DNA of 64,000 bases from Pseudomonas cichorii (GCF_015471405.1 NZ_BLVZ01000007.1:62001-126000), one strand, 5' to 3'; counted from the first letter of the stretch, positions 28,401 through 36,068 are shown. Numbers and translations: made by a program. The notes: a model not told the origin generated them from the letters alone.

Positions 28401-31400
28401 CCGACCGGGTCGTCGAGTCCCAAGGTCAGGGCACGGACACGGTCAATGCCTCGGTTTCCTTCACACTGGCCAGCAACCTGGAAAACCTGAACCTGACCGG
28501 CAGCGCCAACATCAACGCTACAGGCAACAGCGCCGACAACATTCTGCGCGGCAATATCGGCGATAACCGTCTCGACGGTGCCCAAGGTGCAGACCTGATG
28601 ATCGGTGGCCTGGGTAATGACACCTACTTTGTCGATCACATCGGCGATGTGGTCATGGAGGATACCGACGCGGGTAATGACAAGGTCATTTCCACCGTCG
28701 ACTACAGCCTGGCGACGAATGTCGAGATCCTGACCCTGTCCGGTTCCGCCTTGAATGCCACGGGTAACGCCCAGGCCAACGAACTGTTCGGCAACGAACA
28801 CGACAACCGCCTGTACGGCGGTGCTGGCGACGACTTCCTGCAGGGCGGCAAAGGCAATGACCGCTACCTGTTCGGCGTCGGTCATGGCCAGGACTTGATC
28901 AATGAGGACCTGGATGCCAGTGGCGGCGTTGACACCATCGTGTTTGAAGCGGGCATCAATGCAAGCGACGTCGCTGTCGATCACTCCGCGCAAGGCATGG
29001 TGCTGCGCCTGAACGATGGTCAGCAGATCATTTCCGGCTGGACCGCAGCCCGTGGTCACAGCATCGAGCGCATCGAGTTCGCCAACGGCACGGTCTGGAA
29101 CACTGCAACCCTGGCGACCCAGGCCAACCGTGCGCCGACCCTGGCGCAGGCGATTGCCGATCAGAACGTGGCCGAAGACAGCGGATTCGTCCTGACCCTG
29201 GCACCCAATGCCTTTGTCGATGCGGACAGTGGTGACGCCCTGAAGCTGAACGCAACCCTGGCGGATGGCAAACCTCTGCCAGCCTGGCTGAGTTTCGATG
29301 CTGCCACCCGTACCTTCCGTGGCACGCCGGACAACAGCGCTGTGGGTAACCTGTCGATTCGCGTCACCGCGACCGACAAGGCCGGCCTGTCCGTCAGCGA
29401 CAGCTTTGACGTGCGGATCAGCAATACCAACGATGCACCGGTCCTGGCCAAGGCCATTGTCGACCAGGCTGCAACCGCAGGCACACTCCTGAAGTTTGCA
29501 CTACCGGCAGCGACGTTCACCGACGTGGATGCCGGAGACACATTGAGCATTACCGCGCAGTCTGCCGACGGTCAGTCGCTGCCTGCCTGGCTGACGTTCG
29601 ATGCGGCCACTCGCACCTTCAGTGGTACGCCCGGAAGCCAGGGCACCGTCTCGGTCAAGGTTTCGGCCGTGGACCGTGCAGGTGCAGTGGTCAGTGATGT
29701 GTTCGACATCGTGGTCGGCGAGCAGACCGGCTTGATCACCGGCACCCAGAGCGGCGACTACCTCAATGGCGATGCGCTGGCCAACACGATCAACGGGCTG
29801 GGCGGCGACGATACCCTTTACGGCAACGCTGGCAATGACGTACTGAACGGCGGCGATGGTGCCGACTGGCTCTACGGCGGCGACGGTAACGACATTCTGG
29901 ATGGCGGTGCCGGTAACGACAGGCTGTCGGGCAATTTCGGCAATGACACCTATCGTTTCTACCGCGGCATGGGGCAGGACACCATTACTGATTTCGACTG
30001 GACTGTGGGTAATGCCGACACCATCAAGGTCGCGGCCGATATCGCTCCGGCCGATGTGATTCTGAATCGTGACGGCAACTACCTGCATCTCTCGATCAAG
30101 GGAACGACAGATAAAATGTCGATCACCTTCTTCAACAACATCAACTACCAGGTAGAGCGTGTCGAATTTGCCGATGGCACGGTTTGGGATGTCGATACCC
30201 TCAAGGCCATGACCCGGGGAGTGGCCAGTGATGCAGCCGATACCCTGTATGGCGACGTTGGGGCCGATGTACTGGATGGGCTCAATGGCGACGACAAACT
30301 GTACGGTGATGCTGGCAATGACCAACTGAACGGTGGGGCTGGCAACGACTCGCTGTACGGCGAAAGCGGCAACGACACCCTCAATGGCGGAGCCGGTAAC
30401 GACTACCTCGATGGTGGCGATGGCAATGACATTCTCGATGGCGGTGCCGGCAACGATTCCCTGAGCGGATCTCGCGGCGATGATACCTACCTCTTCTATC
30501 GCGGCATGGGCCAGGACACCATCAACGAGTTCGACTCCACCACGGGCAATGTCGACACCATCAAAGTCGCGGCAGGCATCACCCCTGGCGATGTCATCGT
30601 CAAGCGTGACAGGACGGATATCGTGCTCTCCATCAAGAGCACGAACGACTGGATGAAAATCTACGACTACACCAACTCCAACTATCAGGTGGAGCGCGTC
30701 GAGTTCGCGGACGGGACCGTCTGGTCTGTCGCGGACCTCAAGCGCCTGTCGGTGGTCGTGGCCAGCGAAGCCGCCGATACGATTTACGGCGACGAGACGG
30801 GCGAGCAGATCGACGGGCTTGGCGGCAATGATCAGTTGTACGGCCAGGCCGGTAACGATGTGCTCATTGGCGGTGCTGGCGATGACATGCTCGATGGCGG
30901 AACGGGTGTCGATACGCTGGATGGCGGAGCAGGCAACGACACGCTGTATGGCGGCTCGGGCAACGACATCTACCTGTTCCAGCGGGGCGGTGGCCAGGAC
31001 CAGATCTACGACCGTGACTGGACCTCCGGCAATATCGACGTGATCAAACTGGCACAAGGCATCAGCCCGGGCGATATCAAGGCTTCGCGCGTGGGCGACA
31101 ACCTCGAACTGGCGATCATCGGCACTTCGGACAAGATCACCGTTCGCGACTGGTTCTACTCCACCGACTCGCAGATCGAGCAAGTCCAGTTCGTGGACGG
31201 CACCGTCTGGGATGCAACGGCCCTCAAAGCCATGGTCAAAGGCGTGGCGAGCGAAGGCAACGACACCCTGCAAGGCGAAGAGTCTGTTGCCGATGTCCTG
31301 AGCGGTCTGGGCGGTGACGACAGCCTTTACGGCTTGTCAGGCAACGACACCCTCAACGGTGGCGCTGGCAAGGACAAGCTCTATGGCGGAGCAGGAGCGG

Positions 31401-32332
31401 ACATCCTCGATGGCGGTGCCGGTGATGACAGCCTGTATGGCGATGCAGGCAACGACACCTACCTGTTCTATCGCGGTGCCGGGCAGGACTGGATAAGCGA
31501 CTACGACAATACGGCCGGCAACCTGGACGTGATCAAGCTTGCGGAAGGCCTCAAACCTGCCGATATCCAGCTCACCCGTAGCCTGAACGACCTGTATGTC
31601 GGCATTGCCGGAACAACCGACAGGCTGACGGTTTCCGGATGGTTCTCCAATACCGCGAACCTGATCGAACAGATCCAGTTCGCCGACGGGACCACCTGGA
31701 ATGCCAGCACCATCAAGACCATGAGCAACGGCACGTCCACCCAGGGCAATGACGCGCTTTATGGCGATGATGCTGTGGCCGATTCGCTCAGTGGCCTTGC
31801 AGGCAACGACAAGCTCTATGGTCTGGGCGGCAACGACGTGCTGTCGGGCGGTGCCGGGGATGATGAACTGAACGGCGGCGCAGGCGCGGACACCCTCATC
31901 GGTGGCACGGGCAATGACCGGCTGTATGGCGACCGTGGCAACGACCTCTACCAGTTCGAGCGCGGCGGTGGCCAGGACGTCATCGACGACTTTGACCCGG
32001 ATGCCAACACGGATGTACTGCAGTTTGGTAGCGGTATTGCGGCCGACCAACTGTGGTTCAGCAAGAATGGCTGGGATCTGGAAGTCGGCGTCATCGGCAC
32101 GAGCGACAAGGTGACGGTATCCAAATGGTCGTTCTGGGGCGAGGGCACTTGGGAGAAGGCCCAACAGATCGAGCAATTCCGCACGGCGGACGGCAAGGTC
32201 CTGATGGCCAGTCAGGTTGACCAGATGGTACAAGCCATGGCGGCTTTCGCACCTCCTGCACCGGGAGAAGTGAAACTGTCGGAAAACTACCAGGCCTCGT
32301 TGAATGCCGTGATTGCGGCTAACTGGCAGTAA
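22472..32332 (+). CDS. Giant RTX protein: papain-like head, subtilisin-like protease, P domain
   Basis: The 3286-residue protein has no signal peptide. Approximate order: 1-155, a head with His39 (VGGHMW) and Cys119 (TNSCVDF), resembling a permuted NlpC/P60 or papain fold; 315-450, FrpC-like calcium loops (DLNGDGV, DSNADGVFD, DANGNGSVD); 555-740, RTX nonapeptides; 795-890, an Ig/cadherin-like domain; 925-1240, a subtilase (S8) domain with His994, Asn1089 and Ser1172 (GTSFAAP), where Glu946 occupies the usual Asp position; 1260-1400, a proprotein-convertase P domain; 1470-1720 and 1850-2150, more RTX; 2213-2420, two dystroglycan-type cadherin domains; 2420-3255, five RTX plus HCBP-type units; then a short C-terminal tail suited to type I secretion. 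No transporter genes are nearby. The first ~200 codons are AT-rich; the rest matches the chromosome. Confidence 0.85.
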   Translation: MEKTYSVTYKVAEIGADYVYQHDKGDHKAGDKVDSVGGHMWYSVSDGENSESFGFASALGQLKGDGNVVYDDNQAYRETVYEVTVKLTEQQYESLMAFSDNPASGGFDPKNYNVLTNSCVDFVYASLKAIGYNPKGEQGDLVPQFNDDNINALLGGFGTQIIIGDMHKNGFVYDGSETSLWLDANDLAGGMVNNDFSLSTDLASGIKYKESVDHDAAAAEVAQGLVASGGGWNLTYYADKLNANQYQGNWINNTFTNAATQILADGYRPGNVNTVKDVFDFSLRNSTQGMTYGSTLAALLNSGDARARVTLPTDPLVLDLNGDGVRLTDYLGAPVLFDADNDGGSLEETGWVSPQDGIVVVDSNANGKIDNISETLSEYFGGVAGTGGNAGEKRFSNGFTALASLDSNADGVFDNRDDAWSSVKVWVDANHDGKSWDDANGNGSVDANEKSELKSLAELGITRINLNSVAQSGEVRDGNEVLARGTFVQNGVSKEAIAANFLANPNGHVFTASGTGTVISTQGGGEVSPVSGYASSSSTGEHIDVASKGVNNATGGSGNDVLQGDAQTNWLAGGQGSDTFYGGAGDDVLLIDGDDLSENIHGGDGTDIVQVLGDKGVYLNLADAGVEIAQGGRGNDTFIGGGSSTVYMRGGDGDDVLIGGYANDALSGEDGNDVILGGAGNDVLRGHRGNDRIQGGLGNDLIDGGQDDDNLNGGAGDDVLIGGAGDDVIDGGDGLDVVELSGDFADYRLTRTAEGVWISDTVAGRDGTDFLQNIEKVNFKNLKLVEIPSTTSEGIENPLLVKDVLSSDKAGAAFERTSAHLIGKEQLLQNDIDWQHDALHITGLFDVVGGTASVTQAGDVLFTPDATFTGIMGFKYTVADAKGNEAGTVISMGTGESATMRAAVYLKTSDLPDDPLVTDQWYLSQANILPVWKDYTGKGVRIAQIETTSPFGTTKEVLDYRHADLKDNIDKNWLANATPGQMAGEGSGGVFSDHATLVAGVMVASRNGEGSVGVAYDATVAGYWVNKDDFSTMSHMHEYDVVNNSWGSSIPFDLKFSPAELGLMPTPHRQALQEGRDGLGTVIVTGGGNDREKGGNTNYSNVSNSRSSIIVGAINATTDLGALQFGGKPFSSPGASILVSAPGSNVTSTSRLVQNDNGSTFGADTSVSQGTSFAAPIVSGIVALMLEANPELGYRDVQQILAISARKVADPDTSWQENGSQNWNGGGMHVSHDYGYGEVDARAAVRLAETWNTQQTYGNEFSLNQPLDSGTLNRAITDGQGAGISHSLTMGNAGISVEHVEVKVSLTHSRPGDLILKLISPSGTESILMNRPGKAPGSAASDRGNADFAGSSTLNYVFDTALLRGETAQGNWTLQVIDTVTGDTGTLNSWSMNVYGKDGTSDDQYVYTNEYAQLAAAGGRNVLNDTDGGVDTINAAAIASASVIDLTKGQATLAGAQLTISNPGQIENLIGGEFGDSLTGNAADNHLSGGRGDDLLSGGAGIDTLIAGQGNDTLTGGADTDYFVIDKNAGDVDTLTDFVIGTDRIVLSGFGPDVYSTMGISQQGADTRLTLDDGQVLVLKNVQSQGLTLSSFVHVPEGVSLSRLERYSGFGFGLDGTVTERILPDTTNGVLYWANEGGERVFGGTGADVITGGLGDDVLVGESSTSSTVGGNDTLNGGEGNDVVRGGAGDDVLYGGAGLDYLGGDAGNDVLYLEGDQGIADYATTTLLSPNINLGGAASHTGASVAGGAGNDRFVVVEDLKASASQGIMANLIDDFEVANPAEKIDLSQIRAVHSFAELNFSSVTVDGEQYLRVWLGAMASGTQYLTLKGVTANQLSATNFIFGQAVAQPKVLLSGTAANDLLIGDAGGNTLDGGAGADVLEGRTGDDTYIVDNVGDVIKEVVGGGYDLVKSSVSHTLASEVESLQLLGTAAINGTGNELANRIVGNSANNVLDGAGGSDVLIGGLGDDTYMVDDGSDRVVESQGQGTDTVNASVSFTLASNLENLNLTGSANINATGNSADNILRGNIGDNRLDGAQGADLMIGGLGNDTYFVDHIGDVVMEDTDAGNDKVISTVDYSLATNVEILTLSGSALNATGNAQANELFGNEHDNRLYGGAGDDFLQGGKGNDRYLFGVGHGQDLINEDLDASGGVDTIVFEAGINASDVAVDHSAQGMVLRLNDGQQIISGWTAARGHSIERIEFANGTVWNTATLATQANRAPTLAQAIADQNVAEDSGFVLTLAPNAFVDADSGDALKLNATLADGKPLPAWLSFDAATRTFRGTPDNSAVGNLSIRVTATDKAGLSVSDSFDVRISNTNDAPVLAKAIVDQAATAGTLLKFALPAATFTDVDAGDTLSITAQSADGQSLPAWLTFDAATRTFSGTPGSQGTVSVKVSAVDRAGAVVSDVFDIVVGEQTGLITGTQSGDYLNGDALANTINGLGGDDTLYGNAGNDVLNGGDGADWLYGGDGNDILDGGAGNDRLSGNFGNDTYRFYRGMGQDTITDFDWTVGNADTIKVAADIAPADVILNRDGNYLHLSIKGTTDKMSITFFNNINYQVERVEFADGTVWDVDTLKAMTRGVASDAADTLYGDVGADVLDGLNGDDKLYGDAGNDQLNGGAGNDSLYGESGNDTLNGGAGNDYLDGGDGNDILDGGAGNDSLSGSRGDDTYLFYRGMGQDTINEFDSTTGNVDTIKVAAGITPGDVIVKRDRTDIVLSIKSTNDWMKIYDYTNSNYQVERVEFADGTVWSVADLKRLSVVVASEAADTIYGDETGEQIDGLGGNDQLYGQAGNDVLIGGAGDDMLDGGTGVDTLDGGAGNDTLYGGSGNDIYLFQRGGGQDQIYDRDWTSGNIDVIKLAQGISPGDIKASRVGDNLELAIIGTSDKITVRDWFYSTDSQIEQVQFVDGTVWDATALKAMVKGVASEGNDTLQGEESVADVLSGLGGDDSLYGLSGNDTLNGGAGKDKLYGGAGADILDGGAGDDSLYGDAGNDTYLFYRGAGQDWISDYDNTAGNLDVIKLAEGLKPADIQLTRSLNDLYVGIAGTTDRLTVSGWFSNTANLIEQIQFADGTTWNASTIKTMSNGTSTQGNDALYGDDAVADSLSGLAGNDKLYGLGGNDVLSGGAGDDELNGGAGADTLIGGTGNDRLYGDRGNDLYQFERGGGQDVIDDFDPDANTDVLQFGSGIAADQLWFSKNGWDLEVGVIGTSDKVTVSKWSFWGEGTWEKAQQIEQFRTADGKVLMASQVDQMVQAMAAFAPPAPGEVKLSENYQASLNAVIAANWQ
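29728..32250 (+). repeat. Five tandem ~500-bp units encoding RTX plus HCBP-related modules
   Basis: Inside the RTX gene five units follow one another, starting near 29728, 30222, 30763, 31247 and 31738. Each encodes four to six GGxGxDxLxG nonapeptides, then a conserved block (DTYLFYRG.GQD.I.D.D, D.IK.A.G..P.D, GTSDK, QVEFADGTVW). They have diverged but share order and length, showing expansion by internal duplication. The units are calcium-dependent beta-rolls that fold outside the cell. Confidence 0.85.
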
Positions 32333-32340
32333 GTCTGGAA

Positions 32341-32366
32341 GCAGCCGCGCCTTTGGGCGCGGTTGC
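32341..32366 (+). terminator. Hairpin after the RTX gene
   Basis: GCAGCCGCGCC and GGCGCGGTTGC pair with one G-T wobble around a TTTG loop, nine bases after the RTX stop. The following TCTTGG is not a strong T-run. The 32367-32560 stretch shows nothing else. Confidence 0.6.
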
Positions 32367-32560
32367 TCTTGGTTACAGCGGCCCTGTCTGCGAAGCTGGA
32401 TCGGCTTCAAATCTTCGATACACAATCACATCGAGTCTGTGTTTGGCATTCCGTATTTCACCTTCGCTGCCTTTCTGCAGTCGTGCTCGCAATGATTACC
32501 AAGTGCATCGCAGCGGGTGCAATACGCCGCAAAGGCCATAGGCTTTCTGGGCTATTAGGG

Positions 32561-33559
32561 TTAATCGAGCATTTGCCAAAACGGATCGTTCTGCCAGTCG
32601 GGTGGGAAGCCCATGGCTGATAGATTGATGTCGGCGAATTCATTCAATTGCTCATGCAAGCGTCTATCCCAACTGGTGTGTGGGCTGACTTGGCGCATCA
32701 GCAGGTTGAGAATGCATAGCACTGTGAACATTCGTGCATGTTGCCCTGGTTGTTGTAAATACGTTGGCCAAGGGAAATTGACTGTTTTGGGAAGCTCTGG
32801 ACGGATGCCCAATTCGCGGTTCCATAGACGAGCATGATGTGCGCATATGTTGCGAATGCTCGTCAGGGTATGCAGCCATGACTGCAGAAGTGGTCCTGGC
32901 AAGGCCATGCGTCGGGCGATGGCTTTTTTGTCGGCATCGCGTGCGAGACCTTTGAACAAGTATGAGAGCTCACCAAGGGTTATCTCTTCCATGGCGGCCC
33001 AGGCGGGCATCAGGTCTGGAGCGTTGTAAGTCAGTGTGTAATGTCGCGCATAACTTTCCTTGGTGCGCAGGCTTTTGAGTAGCGTTTTGCGAGCATCAGA
33101 TGCTTGGGAGGCATCGATGCGCTGACATTCGCGCGAATGGTCCTGATGCGCTTTTTCCTGTTTACTACGAATGCTGTCGAGCAGTGCCTGATGGCGATAG
33201 GTGCGCTGGAAAAAATGAACCTCCAGATACCAGTGAGCCCCATATTTAGGTCCCATGTGGTTGCTGATGGCGGCCCGTGCTGCAACTTCAATGCGTTCAA
33301 TCGCATCGATTACCAACAGTCGCAGGCGTCGGTCAAAATCGTATAGACGAGTAAGTTCTTTCAACTGCGTACCGGGCCTGAAACCATGCTCGGCATCTTC
33401 GGACACTTGAAACGGGCGCATGTAAGGCGTGAGGCGAAAGAAACTGACGGCCTCAAAAAAACAATGCGCCTTGCCTTCGTCCTGGATAGTAAGCCCACGC
33501 TTTTTGAGCAAATCCAACTGGGCAGGAATATCAATGGCTGGCTTGCTAAAGGGCTTCAT
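32561..33559 (-). CDS. Abi family protein (AbiD/F type, HEPN)
   Basis: The 332-residue protein has the Abi_2 family layout: an N-terminal ..AIDIPAQLDLLKKRGLTI segment, FFRLTPYMRPF, YDFDRRLRLLVIDAIERIEVAARAAIS split over two helices, and the C-terminal HEPN motif R236-N-I-C-A-H241-H. Such proteins act as RNases in phage abortive infection. It is monocistronic with a weak RBS, facing the end of the RTX gene. The defence role is inferred from the family. Confidence 0.87.
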   Translation of the reverse strand: MKPFSKPAIDIPAQLDLLKKRGLTIQDEGKAHCFFEAVSFFRLTPYMRPFQVSEDAEHGFRPGTQLKELTRLYDFDRRLRLLVIDAIERIEVAARAAISNHMGPKYGAHWYLEVHFFQRTYRHQALLDSIRSKQEKAHQDHSRECQRIDASQASDARKTLLKSLRTKESYARHYTLTYNAPDLMPAWAAMEEITLGELSYLFKGLARDADKKAIARRMALPGPLLQSWLHTLTSIRNICAHHARLWNRELGIRPELPKTVNFPWPTYLQQPGQHARMFTVLCILNLLMRQVSPHTSWDRRLHEQLNEFADINLSAMGFPPDWQNDPFWQMLD

Positions 33560-33846
33560 GCCGAAAAACAGTCGGGCATAAAAAACCCGCTCAATTTGTG
33601 CGTAACTGCCGAAGCAGCCCTAGGCATGGCGGGTATGTTGCGGGAGAGGTTAGGCACAGCTACGTTGTTTTGCAAGGTCTTTGTCACTGCATTGATGAAC
33701 GGGTAGACCGTCTTTTATGTTGGTTTGGCGTCAGCAAGCATAGTGTGTTGCAACCGTACGGCGAATGCTCTGGTGTAAGAGCATATGTCTTCTGTATCCA
33801 GATCCGCTCGGTCTCTCAAGGATAGGCGGCCTTTGCTTTCAGGTTA
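33560..33846. other. Gene-free stretch upstream of the Abi gene
   Basis: No supported gene, RNA or strong hairpin is visible; it should contain the promoter of the Abi gene. Composition is mixed, and similarity to the 36-kb locus starts only at its right end. Confidence 0.4.
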
Positions 33847-33963
33847 CGAAGCAGCACATACGGATCCGCCCCTATTCCCCTGCACATGCCCATGAATTCA
33901 ATGACGTCGAGATCTGTGATCTGCATTCTCGAAGGATTGTGGGCGATCGATTCTGGTGACCAG
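33847..33963 (-). pseudogene. Decayed fragment of an XRE regulator (copy of 36025-36309)
   Basis: The stretch CGAAGCA..CATA.GGATCC.CCCC.AT.CCC.TGCACA matches the C-terminal coding part of the intact regulator beginning near 36095, followed by ATTCTCG..AAGGATTG.GGGCG.TCGA. A 12-base segment present in the intact gene (GTTTTCGAAACG, near 36177) is missing, the reading frame is lost and the N-terminal half is absent. It is a remnant of a second copy of the locus. Confidence 0.65.
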
Positions 33964-34024
33964 TCCCTCCTAGGCTTCAAGTTGCGAGGTCATCAACCGA
34001 AGGAAAAACCACCGAACGCATGCT

Positions 34025-34184
34025 GCAGAACAAGCGTGCGCTTGGGTTTGATTCTGTCGTGGGCTGCGAAGGGGAGGAGGACGCGCTTAATCACTTGGCG
34101 CGACTTTTTATGGAATATGCGGAGATTTCGTTTCGGCGGGCGTTGGTTGCGCGGCGCAGACGGCTTGGGGTGGATGACTTTTAG
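34025..34184 (+). pseudogene. Decayed 3' fragment of the small basic gene (copy of 36433-36735)
   Basis: From CAGAACAAGCGTGCGCT to the stop TAG this stretch matches 36577-36735 closely (GGCGCG.TTTTATGGA.TATGCGGAGATTTCGTTTCG). The first half of the gene and its start are gone. Together with the fragment at 33847 it shows that the regulator/small-gene pair once existed twice, with the divergent promoter region lost from this copy. Confidence 0.75.
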
Positions 34185-34251
34185 CCGACAAATAAAAGCT
34201 GGTTTGTGGTTAATGCCGGCTAGTACATATGCGGTGTCTGTTCATCAGTCG

Positions 34252-34273
34252 TCGCCAGCAAGCTGCCTCCCAC
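34252..34273. repeat. Half copy of the long palindromic repeat
   Basis: Only the right arm (TCGCCAGCAAGCTGCCTCCC and AC) is present. It is identical to the right arms at 18696 and 40393 and, like them, is followed at a short distance by a CCTTA motif (TTAACCTTA). The left arm and loop are missing. Confidence 0.8.
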
Positions 34274-34320
34274 AAGTGGCATGTGTCCCTTAACCTTATG
34301 GTGATCACTACCTCCGAATC

Positions 34321-34418
34321 TGCAATATAGTGCACTTTAGCGGTTGTGGTGGGCTGCATTTCTGCAATAAATTGCACATAAACGGCCCGTGCCCTATGAT
34401 CATCTGCACTATATTGCA
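34321..34418. promoter_or_regulatory. Three operators of the hip locus, 42 bp apart
   Basis: Sites are TGCAATATAGTGCA (34321-34334), TGCAATAAATTGCA (34363-34376) and TGCACTATATTGCA (34405-34418). Start-to-start distance is 42 bp both times, four helical turns, so all face the same side. The first and third are exact reverse complements. The second overlaps the putative -35 and the third follows the -10, the layout expected for autorepression by the HipB-like protein. Confidence 0.8.
34372..34400 (+). promoter_or_regulatory. Putative sigma-70 promoter of hipA
   Basis: TTGCAC (34372-34377) and TATGAT (34395-34400) are separated by 17 bp. The -10 matches consensus at five of six positions, the -35 at three. 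Operators overlap both sides. Confidence 0.55.
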
Positions 34419-34428
34419 GGTGCGCGTT

Positions 34429-35748
34429 ATGCAGCTCACAATCCAGATCCACGATGAGGGCCAGTGGCGTAATGCTTTTCATCTCACCTTTCGAGAGCCA
34501 GCGGAAGGTTTCCTTGGGCCGTGTTCTTATGCATATGACCGTGACTATATCGTTCGCCACATCAACGACGTCCTGGCACAGGATGAGTCGGCGGTCAGCT
34601 ACAACTTCCCGGTAGGTTTTGACGACAACACACTCAAGATCGCGCCAGCATTTCTTCACGATATCTCGCCGGCGGGTGCAGCAAAGAGTTCTCTGATGCG
34701 GCGGATAGGTGGGGAAAAGCCTGAGGGCTTGGCCACGGACCTCTTCCTGCTAGGTCGCTGTACGCCAGCACCAATCGGAAACATGCGAATCAAAGAGTCA
34801 GCAGACCTGATTGACCAGTCCGCTCGCCTTGGATTTCCTCGTGAAGAGGTGATTGCTCTGAGCACTGAGTTCATCGACTACGCATACGATCAAGGGGCAG
34901 CCATTGGAGGTGCCAGTGGGGCAGGTGGTGCTGCGCCAAAGATTCTGATGACTGAAGACAAAACGGGTCTGCTTTACCCGGATGCATCGCTTCCGGATTC
35001 AGAGGCGGCTGAGCACTGGTTTATCAAATTTCCAAGAGGGCAGGCACTGAGCGAAGACGTCGCCATCCTGCGCGCGGAGTACCTGTACTACAAAGCGATT
35101 CACCAACTCGGGTTGAATACGGTTTCGCAGGATGGGCTAGCACTTAACGAAGGCCGCAAGCCCAGTCTCTGGATGAAGCGCTTTGATCGTGAAATATCAC
35201 CTGAAGGCGTTAAACGTTTTGCGGTGGAGTCCATTTATTCATTGGCCGGTGTTTCAGAACCTTGGTTGCAGATGAGTCATCTTCAGGTCATCGATATGCT
35301 CGTAAGCATCTGGAGGTGCGCGGGCCAGGAAGATGAGATCCATGATCTGATTTCTGAATATCTGCGCCGCGACTTGCTCAACCGGGTATTAGGGAACACC
35401 GACAATCACGGTCGGAACACTTCAATAATCCGTGAGAAGGGGCGATTCAAACTGGCGCCTATTTATGACCTGGCTCCGATGTCCGTAGATCGCGAAGGGA
35501 TTATCAGAACGACACGATGGCCAAAAGAGATCGAGCTGGCCAACAATATCAATTGGGAGGCCGCCTGTATGAGCCTGGGGACCTATGTACATCCCGCTCG
35601 CTTGTATGAGCGCTTGAGGGAGGACGCCAAACTGTTTCTTCACCTTCCTGAAATCCTTCAGCCAGATCTTCCGGTCGTAATCTGGAACCACCCCAGTATC
35701 CCGCTGGCCAACCTCAAAGACCGGATGCAAGCCTGGGGTGTTCTATGA
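34429..35748 (+). CDS. hipA: HipA-family serine/threonine kinase toxin
   Basis: The 439-residue protein, read from ATG 34429, has the length of E. coli HipA (440). Motifs: GGASGAGGAAPKIL (ATP loop), WFIKFPRG, SLWMKRFDRE, the catalytic loop GNTDNHGRN with Asp325, and the metal-binding PIYDLAP with Asp347. HipA kinases phosphorylate aminoacyl-tRNA synthetases and cause growth arrest. The kinase residues are intact, so it is probably active. It overlaps the antitoxin-like gene downstream by 4 bp; toxin-first order differs from E. coli hipBA. The longer upstream frame would read through the operators. Confidence 0.9.
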   Translation: MQLTIQIHDEGQWRNAFHLTFREPAEGFLGPCSYAYDRDYIVRHINDVLAQDESAVSYNFPVGFDDNTLKIAPAFLHDISPAGAAKSSLMRRIGGEKPEGLATDLFLLGRCTPAPIGNMRIKESADLIDQSARLGFPREEVIALSTEFIDYAYDQGAAIGGASGAGGAAPKILMTEDKTGLLYPDASLPDSEAAEHWFIKFPRGQALSEDVAILRAEYLYYKAIHQLGLNTVSQDGLALNEGRKPSLWMKRFDREISPEGVKRFAVESIYSLAGVSEPWLQMSHLQVIDMLVSIWRCAGQEDEIHDLISEYLRRDLLNRVLGNTDNHGRNTSIIREKGRFKLAPIYDLAPMSVDREGIIRTTRWPKEIELANNINWEAACMSLGTYVHPARLYERLREDAKLFLHLPEILQPDLPVVIWNHPSIPLANLKDRMQAWGVL

Positions 35749-36068
35749 ATTCAAATGCCGCTATGAGTGACCAGAACTTCAGCGCAATGACAAGGGAAGA
35801 GCTCATTCGCTCCATTGAGAGCATGCTGGGGCATGGCGAAATTTCAATGGGCAAGGCTGTGGAGATGCTCCGGACAATGGTGGCAAGGCTGGATCAGCGC
35901 ACCTTTGCAAAAATGTGCAAAATCTCGATTCGTACCTTGGCGCACATTGAGCATGAAGAAGGTAATCAGACCATCAAGTCGATGAACGCTGTATTCAAGC
36001 CGTTTGGTCTTGAGCTTTGTCCGGTTAGGGTGAAGCGGGGTCAGTATTTGGGGGGAGTGGGGCGTTAA
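35745..36068 (+). CDS. hipB: HipB-like XRE antitoxin
   Basis: The 107-residue protein contains a helix-turn-helix (about 50-85: RTFAKMCKISIRTLAHIEHEEGNQ over two helices). Its start overlaps hipA (ATGA), indicating coupling. It should neutralise HipA and bind the three upstream operators. The C-terminal 44 bp overlap, tail to tail, the convergent regulator gene at 36025, so transcription of the two may interfere. An internal Met at residue 7 is an alternative start. Confidence 0.8.
   Translation: MNSNAAMSDQNFSAMTREELIRSIESMLGHGEISMGKAVEMLRTMVARLDQRTFAKMCKISIRTLAHIEHEEGNQTIKSMNAVFKPFGLELCPVRVKRGQYLGGVGR

Noticed and set aside
24077..31273. Very long open frames on the minus strand opposite the RTX gene (up to about 630 codons).
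   Set aside because: They mirror the Gly/Asp-rich repeat codons, have low-complexity proteins without recognisable domains and lack ribosome binding sites; the plus-strand protein explains the region.
29728..32250. Regularly spaced short repeats that could be mistaken for a CRISPR array.
   Set aside because: They code in frame for RTX nonapeptides, the repeats are not identical and there are no cas genes.
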